Shown one piece after another: positions 45,024 to 53,354 of a stretch of DNA of 64,000 nucleotides. The notes under the pieces were generated by a model. It had not been told where the DNA came from, made no database searches, and saw only the letters and a program-made list of their open reading frames with translations. Source of the stretch: Streptococcus salivarius (GTDB lineage: Bacteria; Bacillota; Bacilli; Lactobacillales; Streptococcaceae). The stretch's first letter is position 1; every line of letters starts with the position of its first letter. The stretch covers positions 62,001 through 126,000 of the forward strand of contig NZ_CP018188.1 of the NCBI RefSeq assembly GCF_009738225.1. The letters run 5' to 3'. The translations under genes and the position numbers were made by a program.

Positions 45024-45569
45024 AAAGACATAAATTGTTTAATTTATATCTAATTCACCACCTCTAACGGTGAACCTTTGGTCACGTGACTAAAGAAAAG
45101 AGAAGCATGGAGGAGGAGATGTCATTACTGGTTCTGTCCCAGCAATCGGCATACCATGTTTTATAAGGGGTTAAAAGGGAGCGTACTCGCTTTTAGCTAT
45201 CAGTTAAGCCATCAGATAGAAGAAGAGGCTTAACGCTTATAACAGGTACGAGATATTTGCCTTTACTTACTTTGAAAGGCTACAACAAACGTTATTAGCA
45301 ACTAAGCATAACGAGAAGTTTATCCTATGGTTTGCCATAGGCACGCGCAATCTTGTTTTTTGAGACAAGGCTTGCCGGCTTCTTTGTTATGCTTTTTTTG
45401 TTTTGAGTTTGGGTAGTTGGACAAAAAGAAAGGCGACATCTCGATGATTAGAGGTGAGGAACAGGTGTTCCCAAATCTAAATGGTCGTCATGCGGAGGAA
45501 AGTCTATGAGCAGGTGTTCGAGGCTTTCCAAGGTCACTTTACAACAACAATTTTTAAAGGAGAAAGACA
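45024..45569 (+). ncRNA. Structured leader B (inverted copy of leader A)
   Basis: About 545 bases, near-identical in reverse complement to 13992-14534. The same elements occur in order: TTCACC/GGTGAA, GTCACGTGAC, GTTAAGCC/GGCTTAAC, CCTATGG/CCATAGG inside a GCATAAC/GTTATGC multibranch with seven Ts (45306-45399), then TTAGA/TCTAA and GGAAAG/CTTTCC hairpins with AGGT loops. It ends at the AAAGGAGAAAGACA site of the first gene. Confidence 0.75.
45306..45399 (+). terminator. Multibranch attenuator within leader B
   Basis: The closing stem GCATAAC (45306-45312) / GTTATGC (45386-45392) is followed by TTTTTTT. It encloses two perfect hairpins and a CCGGC core. Confidence 0.55.
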
Positions 45570-45890
45570 ATGAGAAATTCTTTCAAAACAAGCTCTACTT
45601 ATAGAGCAGCAAGAAAACAACAAATGACAGCATCAAAAAATACTTTTTTTGATGCTGACGGCATGGTGATTTCTGCTTCAGATTGGGCTACTTTAGTTCT
45701 ATCTGGGGAGGTAGATCCTAAGACTTCTTGGTCTAATGATAATGTTAAAGGGAAACTTGAGAGAGTTTCCCCACGTAGCCATTGGACTAAGAAAGGCTTC
45801 AGAGAGTACCTTGGTAAATCAAGGTATGTCTCTAAACAAGATACTCAAGCAGAAGTTCTCGAGATGATGGATCTCGAGTTAGTTTTTTAA
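45570..45890 (+). CDS. Leading-region small protein, twin 1
   Basis: A 106-residue protein, first gene after leader B. Together with the next gene it shares [34 protein letters not shown] and WSNDNVKG...SPRSHWTKKG. It is basic at the N terminus and acidic at the C terminus (EVLEMMDLELVF). No known family. First-expressed small proteins of leading regions are often anti-CRISPR, anti-restriction or anti-SOS factors. Confidence 0.65.
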   Translation: MRNSFKTSSTYRAARKQQMTASKNTFFDADGMVISASDWATLVLSGEVDPKTSWSNDNVKGKLERVSPRSHWTKKGFREYLGKSRYVSKQDTQAEVLEMMDLELVF

Positions 45891-45902
45891 AGGAGAAAGA
45901 CA

Positions 45903-46271
45903 ATGAGAAAATCAATGACGAAAAAAATGAGAATGGTTGATACCTATTCTCCAAAACACTTCAGAACAAGCTCTACTTACAGAGCAGCACGAAAAAAACA
46001 GAAAACGGCAACAAGAAAGTCGTTCTTTGATGCAGAGGGCATGATGGTCTCTGCTTCAGAATGGGCTACTTTAGTTCTTTCTGGGGAGGTAAATCCTAAA
46101 AATTCATGGTCTAATGATCATGTTAAGGGGTATATCGATTATTTATCCCCACGTAGCCATTTCACCAAGAAAGGTTACAAAGAATTTTGTGGAAAAAGCC
46201 ATAAGTTTTCTGATGGATTAGATGAAGGGGAAATCGTATTCCTCGACATTGAAGTCGTAGCAGAGGATTAA
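45903..46271 (+). CDS. Leading-region small protein, twin 2
   Basis: A 122-residue paralogue of the preceding gene, with [37 protein letters not shown] and [14 protein letters not shown]. It has a longer N terminus ([18 protein letters not shown]) and its own GGAGAAAGACA site. The pair arose by tandem duplication and has diverged at both ends, which suggests distinct partners. Function unknown. Confidence 0.65.
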   Translation: MRKSMTKKMRMVDTYSPKHFRTSSTYRAARKKQKTATRKSFFDAEGMMVSASEWATLVLSGEVNPKNSWSNDHVKGYIDYLSPRSHFTKKGYKEFCGKSHKFSDGLDEGEIVFLDIEVVAED

Positions 46272-46285
46272 GAAAGGAGAAAGCA

Positions 46286-46714
46286 ATGATTAATAAAGTA
46301 ATTCTAACAGGACGTCTTGTAGACGCTCCAGAACTACGCTACACACCTTCTAACAAGGCGGTGGCGACGGCTCGAATCGCATGTCCCCGAGATTATAAAA
46401 ATCAAAACGGGGAGCGAGAGACAGACTTTATTTCTCTCGTAATCTGGGACAAAAAAGCAGAGAATTTCTCAAACTGGATCAAGAAAGGATATCTTGTGAC
46501 AGTTGAGGGACGTTTGCAAACTCGTTCTTATGAAAACCAACAAGGTCAGCGTGTATATGTGACCGAGGTTAATGTGTCAAATTTTGACAACTTACAGCCT
46601 CGTGATCATAGTAACACTTCTTCGCAAAGTCCAGATTTTGGACCTGCAGAAGGGGGCTTTCCTGGTGGCGGAGAACCGTTAGATGCTTCTATATTTGAAA
46701 ATATTCCTTTCTAG
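46286..46714 (+). CDS. ssb: Single-stranded DNA-binding protein
   Basis: A 142-residue SSB with the OB fold ([61 protein letters not shown]) and a Gly-rich linker leading to the acidic tip ASIFENIPF, the partner-recruiting tail. Plasmid SSBs of leading regions coat the incoming strand and dampen SOS. It sits between the twin small proteins and the recombination pair. Confidence 0.9.
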   Translation: MINKVILTGRLVDAPELRYTPSNKAVATARIACPRDYKNQNGERETDFISLVIWDKKAENFSNWIKKGYLVTVEGRLQTRSYENQQGQRVYVTEVNVSNFDNLQPRDHSNTSSQSPDFGPAEGGFPGGGEPLDASIFENIPF

Positions 46715-46732
46715 ATAGCAAGGTCTTTAGAA

Positions 46733-46765
46733 GAAAATAGAGAGAGTTCAGTCATACTGAGCTCT
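46733..46765 (+). terminator. Hairpin between ssb and the exonuclease gene
   Basis: GAGAGTTCAG, TCAT, ACTGAGCTC with TTTTTG after it, ahead of an AAAGGAGAAAA site. Confidence 0.6.
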
Positions 46766-46787
46766 TTTTGTTTATGAAAGGAGAAAA

Positions 46788-47636
46788 ATGATAGAAGAAG
46801 TAGCAATTCTACCTCCATTGACAGAGGATAATTACTACCAAGATAGGCATTACATGTCTACTTCTCGTTTTAAGGAGTACATCAAATGTCCCTTAAGGCA
46901 GGAAGTTGTTGACTTGGGCTTTTTGCCTGAGAAAACAGAGACAGAAAGCCTACTTGTTGGTAATTATGTTCATTCTTATTTTGAGAATAAAGAAGCTCAT
47001 GAAGCTTTCTTGGAAATGAATCAAGATAAGATCATAAGTCAACGAGGAAAAACCGCTGGCCAAGTAAAAGCCCCTTTCAAACAAGCAGATAAGATGATTG
47101 CTGCTTTAGAAAAAGAGGAGCTATTTAATCGTTTGTATCATGGTACAGATGATGAAATGGTGGAGAAAGAACGGATTATCACTGGTACGTTAGAAGGGAT
47201 TCCCTTCAAGTGCAAAATTGATAGTCTGAATCTTTCAGGCGGTTATTTCATAGACCTGAAAACGATGGAGAGTCTTCAGTCAGAAAAATATTCGACGACA
47301 CTTCATCGTTATACGAAGTCTCTTCTCTATAACATTGTAGAATATCAGTATACGCTACAAATGTACGTATATCAGGAGTTGCTGAAGCAAACCTACGGTT
47401 ATGAGTTTACACCTTATATTATGGCAGTTTCAAAAGAACCTGTTCCAGATAAGGAGTTAATTATGATTGATGATACTATCATTGAAATGGGGAGAGACAT
47501 CTTCTATGGGCATCTTGAAGTACTTAAAGATGCTTTAGCACATAAGTCTGTCGAAGGATGCGGTCACTGTGATTACTGTTTAACGAATAAGTCGTTGGTT
47601 ACAGCAAAAACAGTGGCAGAATTTTTACAACAATAA
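46788..47636 (+). CDS. PD-(D/E)xK exonuclease, phage recombination type
   Basis: A 282-residue nuclease of the DUF3799/RecE-like kind: SRFKEYIKCPLRQE at the N terminus, VGNYVHSYFE (helix His), CKIDSLNLSGGYFIDLKTM (D...D-x-K catalytic core), YQYTLQMYVYQELL (QY helix) and a C-terminal CGHCDYC. It would resect DNA ends to give single strands for the annealase encoded next. Confidence 0.8.
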   Translation: MIEEVAILPPLTEDNYYQDRHYMSTSRFKEYIKCPLRQEVVDLGFLPEKTETESLLVGNYVHSYFENKEAHEAFLEMNQDKIISQRGKTAGQVKAPFKQADKMIAALEKEELFNRLYHGTDDEMVEKERIITGTLEGIPFKCKIDSLNLSGGYFIDLKTMESLQSEKYSTTLHRYTKSLLYNIVEYQYTLQMYVYQELLKQTYGYEFTPYIMAVSKEPVPDKELIMIDDTIIEMGRDIFYGHLEVLKDALAHKSVEGCGHCDYCLTNKSLVTAKTVAEFLQQ

Positions 47637-47644
47637 TAAATAGG

Positions 47645-47672
47645 AAATAAAGTGGTCTCTTGATCACTTTTT
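47645..47672 (+). terminator. Hairpin before the annealase gene
   Basis: AAAGTGGTC, loop, GATCACTTTTTAT, followed by AAGGAGAAAACA. Confidence 0.55.
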
Positions 47673-47690
47673 ATAATTAAGGAGAAAACA

Positions 47691-48698
47691 ATGACTGTAA
47701 ATACTGAAACTATGGTAAATGAAATCATCGAGGCAAAGGTGGCTCTAGCTAAGGCTGAAATGCAACTAGAATGGCAAAAGGCTGATCAAGCTAAAAAAGA
47801 CCATTCTAAACAGGAGCCAGAGGTTATGGCTCCGCTGTTTGAAGCTTGGGCCAAGGCTCAAGCTGAGTTTGAGTCGGTAACTGCGACAAGTAGAGTCACG
47901 TTTAAGAACGTTGACTTTAAGTTCGCACCTCTATCAGAGATTTTAGGGGCTGTACGTCCAGCACTCAATAAGCATGGTCTAACTTTGACGCAGCAAACCA
48001 AACATATCCCGTTTGGTAATGCCAATGGACTCAAAGTTGTGACGACACTACTTCACGAAAGTGGTGCCTCTTACGCTATTGAGTCTGTTCCTGTGTTCTA
48101 CAATGTCAATGACATTAAGAACCTGGGAGCTCAGGTGACTTACCTGCGTCGATACGAGGTCAAAACGCTTCTTGGTATTGAGGCTGATAGCGAAGAACTA
48201 GATATGGACAATGTGCCAAATCATTCGCAATCAACACAAGAGACTGGTAATTATGGTAGTAATCATACTTATCAGTCAAATGCCCAGGCGAGAACACCTC
48301 GCAAACCAACGGGTGCTCGTTATGGGAAGTCAGCCAAGTCTGCGTCAGTTGCGTTTTCTTTGAGTAGCAGTGAACAGACATCACTAAGTGAGGTGACATC
48401 AGCTGCTAACAAAGTTGCAAGCGAGAGTGTATCACAGGCAACTAGTGAAGCTGAAGTAGCTACTCAAACGAGTGAAACAGCTACTCTAGAGCCAAAAGGG
48501 ACAAAGGCAAATGTTTGTAACGATGATCAACTGATTCAAATGGTTGCTCGTGGTGAAGAAGCGGCCATGTCTCTTGGAGCCACAGAAAGCCAGCTGCTTG
48601 AGTGGTCGGAACTAGGCGAAAGTAAAGGGTTGACTGTTCAACTCAAAGCTTTATCTGATTTTGTTGCCAAACAACGTCAACAAGCACAACAACAATAG
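47691..48698 (+). CDS. erf: ERF-family single-strand annealing protein
   Basis: A 335-residue recombinase. The ERF core spans about residues 45-165: SRVTFKNVDFKFAPLSEILGAV, ALNKHGLTLTQQTKHI, TLLHESGASYAIESVPVF and NDIKNLGAQVTYLRRYEVKTLLGI. The C-terminal half is a Ser/Thr/Ala-rich flexible region with a final helical part. With the SSB and exonuclease it forms a Red-like recombination set that could repair or circularise the entering plasmid. Confidence 0.85.
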   Translation: MTVNTETMVNEIIEAKVALAKAEMQLEWQKADQAKKDHSKQEPEVMAPLFEAWAKAQAEFESVTATSRVTFKNVDFKFAPLSEILGAVRPALNKHGLTLTQQTKHIPFGNANGLKVVTTLLHESGASYAIESVPVFYNVNDIKNLGAQVTYLRRYEVKTLLGIEADSEELDMDNVPNHSQSTQETGNYGSNHTYQSNAQARTPRKPTGARYGKSAKSASVAFSLSSSEQTSLSEVTSAANKVASESVSQATSEAEVATQTSETATLEPKGTKANVCNDDQLIQMVARGEEAAMSLGATESQLLEWSELGESKGLTVQLKALSDFVAKQRQQAQQQ

Positions 48699-48743
48699 GT
48701 GTAGAACAAAAAGTGGTCAGGATTTATTACGGCAACAAAATAA

Positions 48744-48840
48744 GAGAAATGTTCATTAGTGCCATTATCTGATTGGCATTAAGTGAACATTATCCAGAGG
48801 GTGGAACTATCCCTGGGTGAGAAAGAGTATGATATAATAG
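48744..48840 (+). promoter_or_regulatory. Large palindrome and promoter
   Basis: AATGTTCATTAGTGCCA...TGGCATTAAGTGAACATT is an 18-bp-armed inverted repeat with few mismatches (about 48749-48792) and no T run. GATATAATAGG (TATAAT 48833-48838) is a likely -10. The palindrome could be an operator. Confidence 0.5.
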
Positions 48841-48883
48841 GATGAGAATTATACAACATGATCTTATAAGAATGAAGGTAGGA

Positions 48884-49030
48884 ATGGATATGCAAAACAT
48901 TAACGATCTTTTTGAAGCATATATCGCAGAAGAGGACTCTATTAAGAAGGAGTCTTTGCTAAATATGTACAACCATGCTTTGCAACAGAAGCAAAAAGAG
49001 GTGATTAGTCGTGACTACTTTGTCAGATAG
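48884..49030 (+). CDS. Small acidic protein, 48 residues
   Basis: ATG 48884 follows AAGGTAGG; it codes MDMQNINDLFEAYIAEEDSI and a helical, charged rest. Other in-frame ATGs upstream (48842, 48872) lack ribosome-binding sites. Its end overlaps the GTG start of the next frame. Not recognised. Confidence 0.5.
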   Translation: MDMQNINDLFEAYIAEEDSIKKESLLNMYNHALQQKQKEVISRDYFVR

Positions 49031-49641
49031 ACAATCACGAGTCTTTTAGATCTTTTCCATTCAAACCGAACTTATGTCGAACAACAAGTTTGGTACACTT
49101 TCTCTAAACAGACACATCCAGAATTGTTATTTATTGGGTTTGTGGCCATTCTAGACTATTTTTTCCTATGTAACTTGCTTCGCAACAAATTGGTTTTTAA
49201 CCTGTAGTTGCCGTAGTATTTCTAATTCTCATTCTTTTGATAGAAGGGATTCAACACCTTTTTGTAGTTGGACAAAGGAAGGAGACGTCTATTATTAATA
49301 TACTGTGTTTTTTAGAGGGTGCCCATAAGCCAAAAAAACATAGGCAATGTATGGCTAAAGTGTGTACTTATCTAAAGAACGACGGGCATAAGGTTCGAGT
49401 AGGGTATGTTTCACTAGCAGGTCTTGAAGCTTTGGATAACAGAGGAGTCAATACAATGAGTGAAGCTGTCCCCGGAAAAAGAGTCTGGTTAATCGTTTAT
49501 GATGAAGATCGTCCCTGTAAATCCTATACGAATGAAGATATTCATTACTACAAGGAATTTGTGGATTTGTTTTCGTCACGTCTGAAACGGAGACTTTACT
49601 ACGAAGCCATGCTTAACGAACTGACAGTCCTCAAAACATGA
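49011..49641 (+). pseudogene. Membrane protein gene with two single-base deletions
   Basis: GTG 49011 after GAGGTG opens TTLSDRQSRVF and meets a stop at 49044. Restoring one T in the TTTT run there continues as LDLFHSNRTYVEQQVWYTF and a membrane helix (FIGFVAILDYFFLCNLL) to a stop at 49205. Restoring one C at 49201-49202 continues into VVAVVFLILILLIEG and a 130-residue cytoplasmic domain ending at 49641. So a two-helix membrane protein of about 210 residues was inactivated, or the sequence has two homopolymer errors. A TTG at 49237 might express the last part alone. Confidence 0.55.
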
Positions 49642-49649
49642 ACAGAAAA

Positions 49650-49676
49650 ATGGTCCTAGGGGCCATTTTTTTATTT
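49650..49676 (+). terminator. Hairpin twin of the one before pcfJ
   Basis: AAAATGGTCCTAGGGGCCATTTTTTTA, then AAAGGAGAAAAAACA. The left-arm copy at 8992-9015 differs by one or two bases. Confidence 0.65.
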
Positions 49677-49694
49677 TATAAAGGAGAAAAAACA

Positions 49695-50003
49695 ATGACA
49701 AAAAGAGAAAAAGCCTTGTGGTTACAAGAGCACTACAAGAACTACTCCCTTAAATGGTACCTAGAGAATGATGCCAGATTAAATGCGATGTTTAGAAAAG
49801 CTTATCATCGTTATATGACTGACCTGAATGTACGCGCTTCGAAAGCGCAATTGTCTCATATTGAGGACCTGGGCAAACGTATGCGAGAGGTATACGAAGA
49901 TGTCTACGGTACTAATTTTGATAGCGATTGTCGCTTAGACCGTGCAGAAACGAATCGAAAGGTGCAAGCTATCCGCTCTATGTGGGTAGTAGCACCAGCC
50001 TAG
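49695..50003 (+). CDS. Hypothetical basic protein, 102 residues
   Basis: ATG 49695 is set by the GGAGAAAAAACA cassette; the longer frame upstream runs through the hairpin. The protein is helical and basic (MTKREKALWLQEHYKNYSLK, LNVRASKAQLSHIEDLGKRM). Not recognised. It lies in the right operon upstream of a 58-residue gene. Confidence 0.6.
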   Translation: MTKREKALWLQEHYKNYSLKWYLENDARLNAMFRKAYHRYMTDLNVRASKAQLSHIEDLGKRMREVYEDVYGTNFDSDCRLDRAETNRKVQAIRSMWVVAPA

Positions 50004-50015
50004 GAGGAGGTCGTT

Positions 50016-50192
50016 ATGGATAGAATCAGTATTCTGCTAGAAGCACTTCCTCGAAAAAGTACCATTTCGGTTTTGTATAAGGGTAGTACTGCTGTTGTAG
50101 TTGCAAGAGATGATCAAGAGCGTTTGCTTTTTAAAGTAAGCACAACAGTAACTGTCGCTATGCAACTGCAGGAAAAATGGCTTGTGGTTTAA
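50016..50192 (+). CDS. Hypothetical protein, 58 residues
   Basis: ATG 50016 follows GGAGGAGG at good spacing. The product begins MDRISILLEALPRKSTISVL and looks like a compact beta-rich fold (STAVVVARDDQERLLFKVST). It is 12 bases after the preceding gene, so co-transcribed. Too short for a family call. Confidence 0.55.
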   Translation: MDRISILLEALPRKSTISVLYKGSTAVVVARDDQERLLFKVSTTVTVAMQLQEKWLVV

Positions 50193-50211
50193 CAGGTAAA
50201 GGAGAAAAACA

Positions 50212-50868
50212 ATGACAGAAACAATTACTAGGAGACAAGTTAGACATCCAAAAGACTTTGGTGATAGAGAGCTATTCAAAAGGGCTTTCACTCACTGGAT
50301 TCCTTCAGAAAAGGTTGATGCCTTGTATTCTGAATTGCAAGGAGATTTTAAGAAGGTCTTTAAGAAGGTCTGTGAGTTAAGTATCGAGGAGTTAAAACAT
50401 TATGGATTAACTCAGAGAGATGCTATTGCCTTTCTTTCAATGCTTGAACTTTTCAAACGTTCAGAAGGTGAGGAAGAAAAGCCAACTTGTGTCACTGGGA
50501 CTGGATATTTTGCTCAAAGTATCCAAAAAGCCTATGGACATAAGAAACAAGAGCATCTTGTAGTGTGGTACTTGGATGTGCATTGTAACGTTATCGAGGA
50601 GCGAGTAGTTTTCATCGGTAGCGTTCATCGTAGTATGGCGTGTCCAAGAGAGATTTTTCACTATGCAGTGAAGAATTTAGCTCGCTACGTGCTGGTAGCT
50701 CATAACCATCCTTCTGGGAGTGTGTTTCCTTCCAGTAATGATATTAATGTTACTGAGGCCCTTGAAGATGCTGCAAAGCTCTTTGAAATGGAGGTCTTAG
50801 ACCATGTTATCGTAACGAAGGATAATTACTATTCTTTTAGAGATAACGGAAGAATGCGTTGTTTCTAG
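50212..50868 (+). CDS. RadC-like JAB/MPN domain protein
   Basis: A 218-residue protein with the RadC metalloprotein core: VAHNHPSGSVFPSSND (H-x-H...D zinc set) and DHVIVTKDNYYSF, preceded by an N-terminal helical domain (EELKHYGLTQRDAIAFLSMLELF). RadC proteins are common on conjugative plasmids and phages; their biochemical role is uncertain, and recent ideas include DNA repair and anti-defence. Start has the GGAGAAAAACA cassette. Confidence 0.85.
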   Translation: MTETITRRQVRHPKDFGDRELFKRAFTHWIPSEKVDALYSELQGDFKKVFKKVCELSIEELKHYGLTQRDAIAFLSMLELFKRSEGEEEKPTCVTGTGYFAQSIQKAYGHKKQEHLVVWYLDVHCNVIEERVVFIGSVHRSMACPREIFHYAVKNLARYVLVAHNHPSGSVFPSSNDINVTEALEDAAKLFEMEVLDHVIVTKDNYYSFRDNGRMRCF

Positions 50869-50883
50869 GAAAGGAGAAAAAGA

Positions 50884-51372
50884 ATGGGAAATATCTCTAA
50901 TGCCTTTGGCAAGGTAACTATTTCCGCACCAACAATGTCAGATATTGAGGTGCTTGTGGCTACTCATAGGGTAATCAATGAAAAAGCTTGGATCCCAACG
51001 ACTCTAAAAGGTCATCCAAGAAAAGCAGATTGTATCACAACTGAAGAAGGACTTGTCTCAGTGACACTTCCTTTTACAGCTTGTGGGAACTGGAATATTC
51101 GAGAGAATATCGATAGCTTTTTGACTAACATCTTAAAGCAAGATACCACTCTTAGCGATATCCCAATGTCTGCCACATTTGATTATGTAGATGCAGAGTC
51201 TGGCGTGAACTTTATTTATAAAGCAACCGTTATGACTCGCAATGTCCCAGGTAAAGGGGTAACCACTGAACTCTTAACAGATGAAGACCTTGGGGATTAC
51301 TCAGAGTCTTATCTAAAAGAGCTAGAGGAAGCCTATGATCAAGAGCTTGCTTTAGGCCGACTGTCTATCTAA
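50884..51372 (+). CDS. Hypothetical protein, 162 residues
   Basis: Starts MGNISNAFGKVTISAPTMSD after GGAGAAAAAGA. Soluble, beta-rich in the centre (EGLVSVTLPFTACGNWNIREN), acidic C terminus. Not recognised. It starts 16 bases after radC. Confidence 0.6.
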   Translation: MGNISNAFGKVTISAPTMSDIEVLVATHRVINEKAWIPTTLKGHPRKADCITTEEGLVSVTLPFTACGNWNIRENIDSFLTNILKQDTTLSDIPMSATFDYVDAESGVNFIYKATVMTRNVPGKGVTTELLTDEDLGDYSESYLKELEEAYDQELALGRLSI

Positions 51373-51424
51373 AAATGGTGTTATAATAGACATAAAGAAA
51401 AACATGTTGGCGAGGAAACAGAGC

Positions 51425-51868
51425 ATGAAAGAGACATTCTTTTGGAACTTTAGTTCAGATGCAATCTCGACCTTATCTGATTTGACGTCAGAAGGTTTTG
51501 AAGTTGATTGGACGGTAAGGAGTTCATCTAATGCTATTACCAGTGGTTTTGTGATTCAAGGGGAGGTTTCTGGAATGATTGAGTTCACTCCAGAGCCAAG
51601 TGATGCATACACCTTTGTTCATAAGTTAGAGGTTCGTATGGACAAGAAAAATCAAGGGATAGCAGGGCTTTTGTTAGCACATGTTGCCCAAGATGCTCTC
51701 AATCGTGGTTTTGAGGGGGTCATGATGTGTCTTTCAAAGACTGCTCTTTTAGACTACTACGTGCGTCGCTATGGATGCAGTCGTATTGCAAACACCAACC
51801 GTGTGATATTTCATACGGCAGCATGCCAGTTGCTTATTGACCGCTTTTTGAAGGAAGGAGTAGACTAA
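51425..51868 (+). CDS. GNAT-family acetyltransferase
   Basis: A 147-residue protein with the acetyl-CoA loop KLEVRMDKKNQGIAGLLLAH (the RxxGxG/A-type motif A is degenerate: NQGIAG) and a C-terminal motif B (LLDYYVRRYGCSRIANTNRVIF). ATG 51425 with GAGGAAACA is preferred. The substrate could be a protein or small molecule. Its place among establishment genes suggests modification of a host protein, but nothing shows which. Confidence 0.7.
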   Translation: MKETFFWNFSSDAISTLSDLTSEGFEVDWTVRSSSNAITSGFVIQGEVSGMIEFTPEPSDAYTFVHKLEVRMDKKNQGIAGLLLAHVAQDALNRGFEGVMMCLSKTALLDYYVRRYGCSRIANTNRVIFHTAACQLLIDRFLKEGVD

Positions 51869-51870
51869 CC

Positions 51871-52050
51871 ATGAGGATAGTAGAACAATTTAAGGCCGAT
51901 TGGAAGTCTTTAGGTTTACCAGAAAAACCATACAAGACACCAGAGGAGATTGAAATGATCAAGAACGGTAATCTTGTGTGGGCTGCGCGTGTTGAAGAAA
52001 AATTGGGGCGTAAGTTAAGCCCACGAGAACTTGATGAGATGCAGTGGTAA
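51871..52050 (+). CDS. Hypothetical protein, 59 residues
   Basis: ATG 51871 follows AAGGAAGGAG within the end of the acetyltransferase gene. The product is MRIVEQFKADWKSLGLPEKP and a helical rest with a conserved-looking LSPRELDEMQW end. Cytoplasmic. Not recognised; coupled to the GNAT gene. Confidence 0.6.
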   Translation: MRIVEQFKADWKSLGLPEKPYKTPEEIEMIKNGNLVWAARVEEKLGRKLSPRELDEMQW

Positions 52051-52054
52051 TTCA

Positions 52055-52150
52055 CATCTATAAATAGTATATCGTGTAAGATACATCGTATACTGGATAT
52101 ATAAGAGAAAGAGGAAGGTAGTAATTCTAGGTTACACCTCCTCTTTTTTC
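52055..52150 (+). promoter_or_regulatory. Operator, promoter and attenuator module (twin of 11905-12005)
   Basis: AGTATATCGTGTAAGATACA and CGTATAC repeats, then ATATAAGAGAAAGAGGAAGG, then a hairpin GAGGAAGGT...ACCTCCTCTTTTTT (about 52111-52148), then TGGAGGAGAAAAACA and ATG. Order and sequence match the module in front of the HEYGH gene in the opposite operon. Confidence 0.6.
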
Positions 52151-52167
52151 TATGGAGGAGAAAAACA

Positions 52168-52524
52168 ATGACAAAAAAACATATCTATATTTATAAAAAT
52201 AAAAAAACACAGGAAGTCTTTGCAGATCTTTTTGCTAAAGACCTTCTTGAAGGCGTTACAACATTCCCTCGGATTGATAACGCTCAATCTTATTCATTTT
52301 TGGAACTCTCTTGTCTTTATCTCAAGAGAATTCTAGAAATGAAGGAGCGTAAGGTTCAAACCTTATTCGTTGAGGGAAAACCTGAACCAGCACTTGCTTC
52401 AGCATTGTTACAAGCACGTGTTATGGGACTGAATGTTGTCATCGAATTGATGACAACTGAAAGCAATAGCGAGACACAAGAAGAGTTCAAGGAGCTCGGT
52501 CTTGACGATGTTGTAATGGCGTGA
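52168..52524 (+). CDS. Hypothetical protein, 118 residues
   Basis: Starts MTKKHIYIYKNKKTQEVFAD after the attenuator module. It alternates strands and helices (VQTLFVEGKPEPALASALLQ, VMGLNVVIELMTTES), suggesting a small Rossmann-like fold. Not recognised. It lies at the head of the last segment of the right operon. Confidence 0.6.
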   Translation: MTKKHIYIYKNKKTQEVFADLFAKDLLEGVTTFPRIDNAQSYSFLELSCLYLKRILEMKERKVQTLFVEGKPEPALASALLQARVMGLNVVIELMTTESNSETQEEFKELGLDDVVMA

Positions 52525-52548
52525 TTGGAATCAAGAAGGAGAAAAACA

Positions 52549-53175
52549 ATGACAGGAATCACTCAAGGTCTCTACTATATTGAAAAGGTTCACCAATATA
52601 ATACGAATATTGGTGGCTTTCCGTCAGACTTAATCAATGATCGAATTTCAGCGATTATTGCTAGTAACAAGACGGATATGCAACAAAGTTTGCGATTCAG
52701 ACCCGTTAGAAACGTGGTTTTGAATCGAGAGGGTGTATCTAATCTTCCACCTATTGAAATCCCGTTTGAATCTTCACTTTATTATGAAGTTGAAGAAATA
52801 AATCCGGGGTTATCCAAGCTAGTTGTTACAGCGGAACATGCCGCAGCCTTTCAAGAATCGGATATTCGCATGTTGGAAGCTCGCTTAACTATGTTACAGC
52901 GTGCCAAAGAATGTGGAAATTTTACGACAAGTAATTTTCCGAGTCGTTTTCCAAAGGAAGCAAGAGATGATTTAAGTCAGTTAGATCTTCTAGCTTGGGA
53001 AACAAAAGATATGCCAACATATCTTTTCTGTTTGATGGAATCAGCATTAGATAGTTACCGGGGATTTTATTCCTTGAGAGACCTAATGGAGGATGCTAAC
53101 GGCACCCTTCAGCAAGGTTATGATAAAGCTGTTTACTGGCTCTATAGTGGAGTCAAAGGACAATATGAATATTAG
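52549..53175 (+). CDS. Hypothetical protein, 208 residues
   Basis: ATG 52549 is chosen for the AAGGAGAAAAACA cassette. Product MTGITQGLYYIEKVHQYNTN..., soluble, with YYEVEEINPGLSKLVVTAEH and a helical C-terminal half rich in aromatic residues (MESALDSYRGFYSLRDLMED). Not recognised. Confidence 0.6.
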   Translation: MTGITQGLYYIEKVHQYNTNIGGFPSDLINDRISAIIASNKTDMQQSLRFRPVRNVVLNREGVSNLPPIEIPFESSLYYEVEEINPGLSKLVVTAEHAAAFQESDIRMLEARLTMLQRAKECGNFTTSNFPSRFPKEARDDLSQLDLLAWETKDMPTYLFCLMESALDSYRGFYSLRDLMEDANGTLQQGYDKAVYWLYSGVKGQYEY

Positions 53176-53186
53176 AAGGAGAAAAA

Positions 53187-53348
53187 ATGACTAAACATAG
53201 TTATACAGCAACATTTAAGCGTAAAGATGAAACCGTCTTTACGAAAACGTTTCTAGCTTCAGATTTGTTTGAAGCTGATGACCACGCATTGCAGTTTGCT
53301 ACTAAGCGAGATATTCTCTATCTCGACTTAGGGCCTGCAGTTCAGTAA
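53187..53348 (+). CDS. Hypothetical protein, 53 residues
   Basis: ATG 53187 after AAGGAGAAAAA. It codes MTKHSYTATFKRKDETVFTK and a short alpha/beta rest. Last gene of the right operon, followed by a terminator. Confidence 0.6.
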   Translation: MTKHSYTATFKRKDETVFTKTFLASDLFEADDHALQFATKRDILYLDLGPAVQ

Positions 53349-53354
53349 AAAGTT

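Noticed and set aside
45024..45569. Small coding genes inside the leaders
   Set aside because: No frame is conserved between the two copies, while paired stems are; an RNA or DNA structure fits better.
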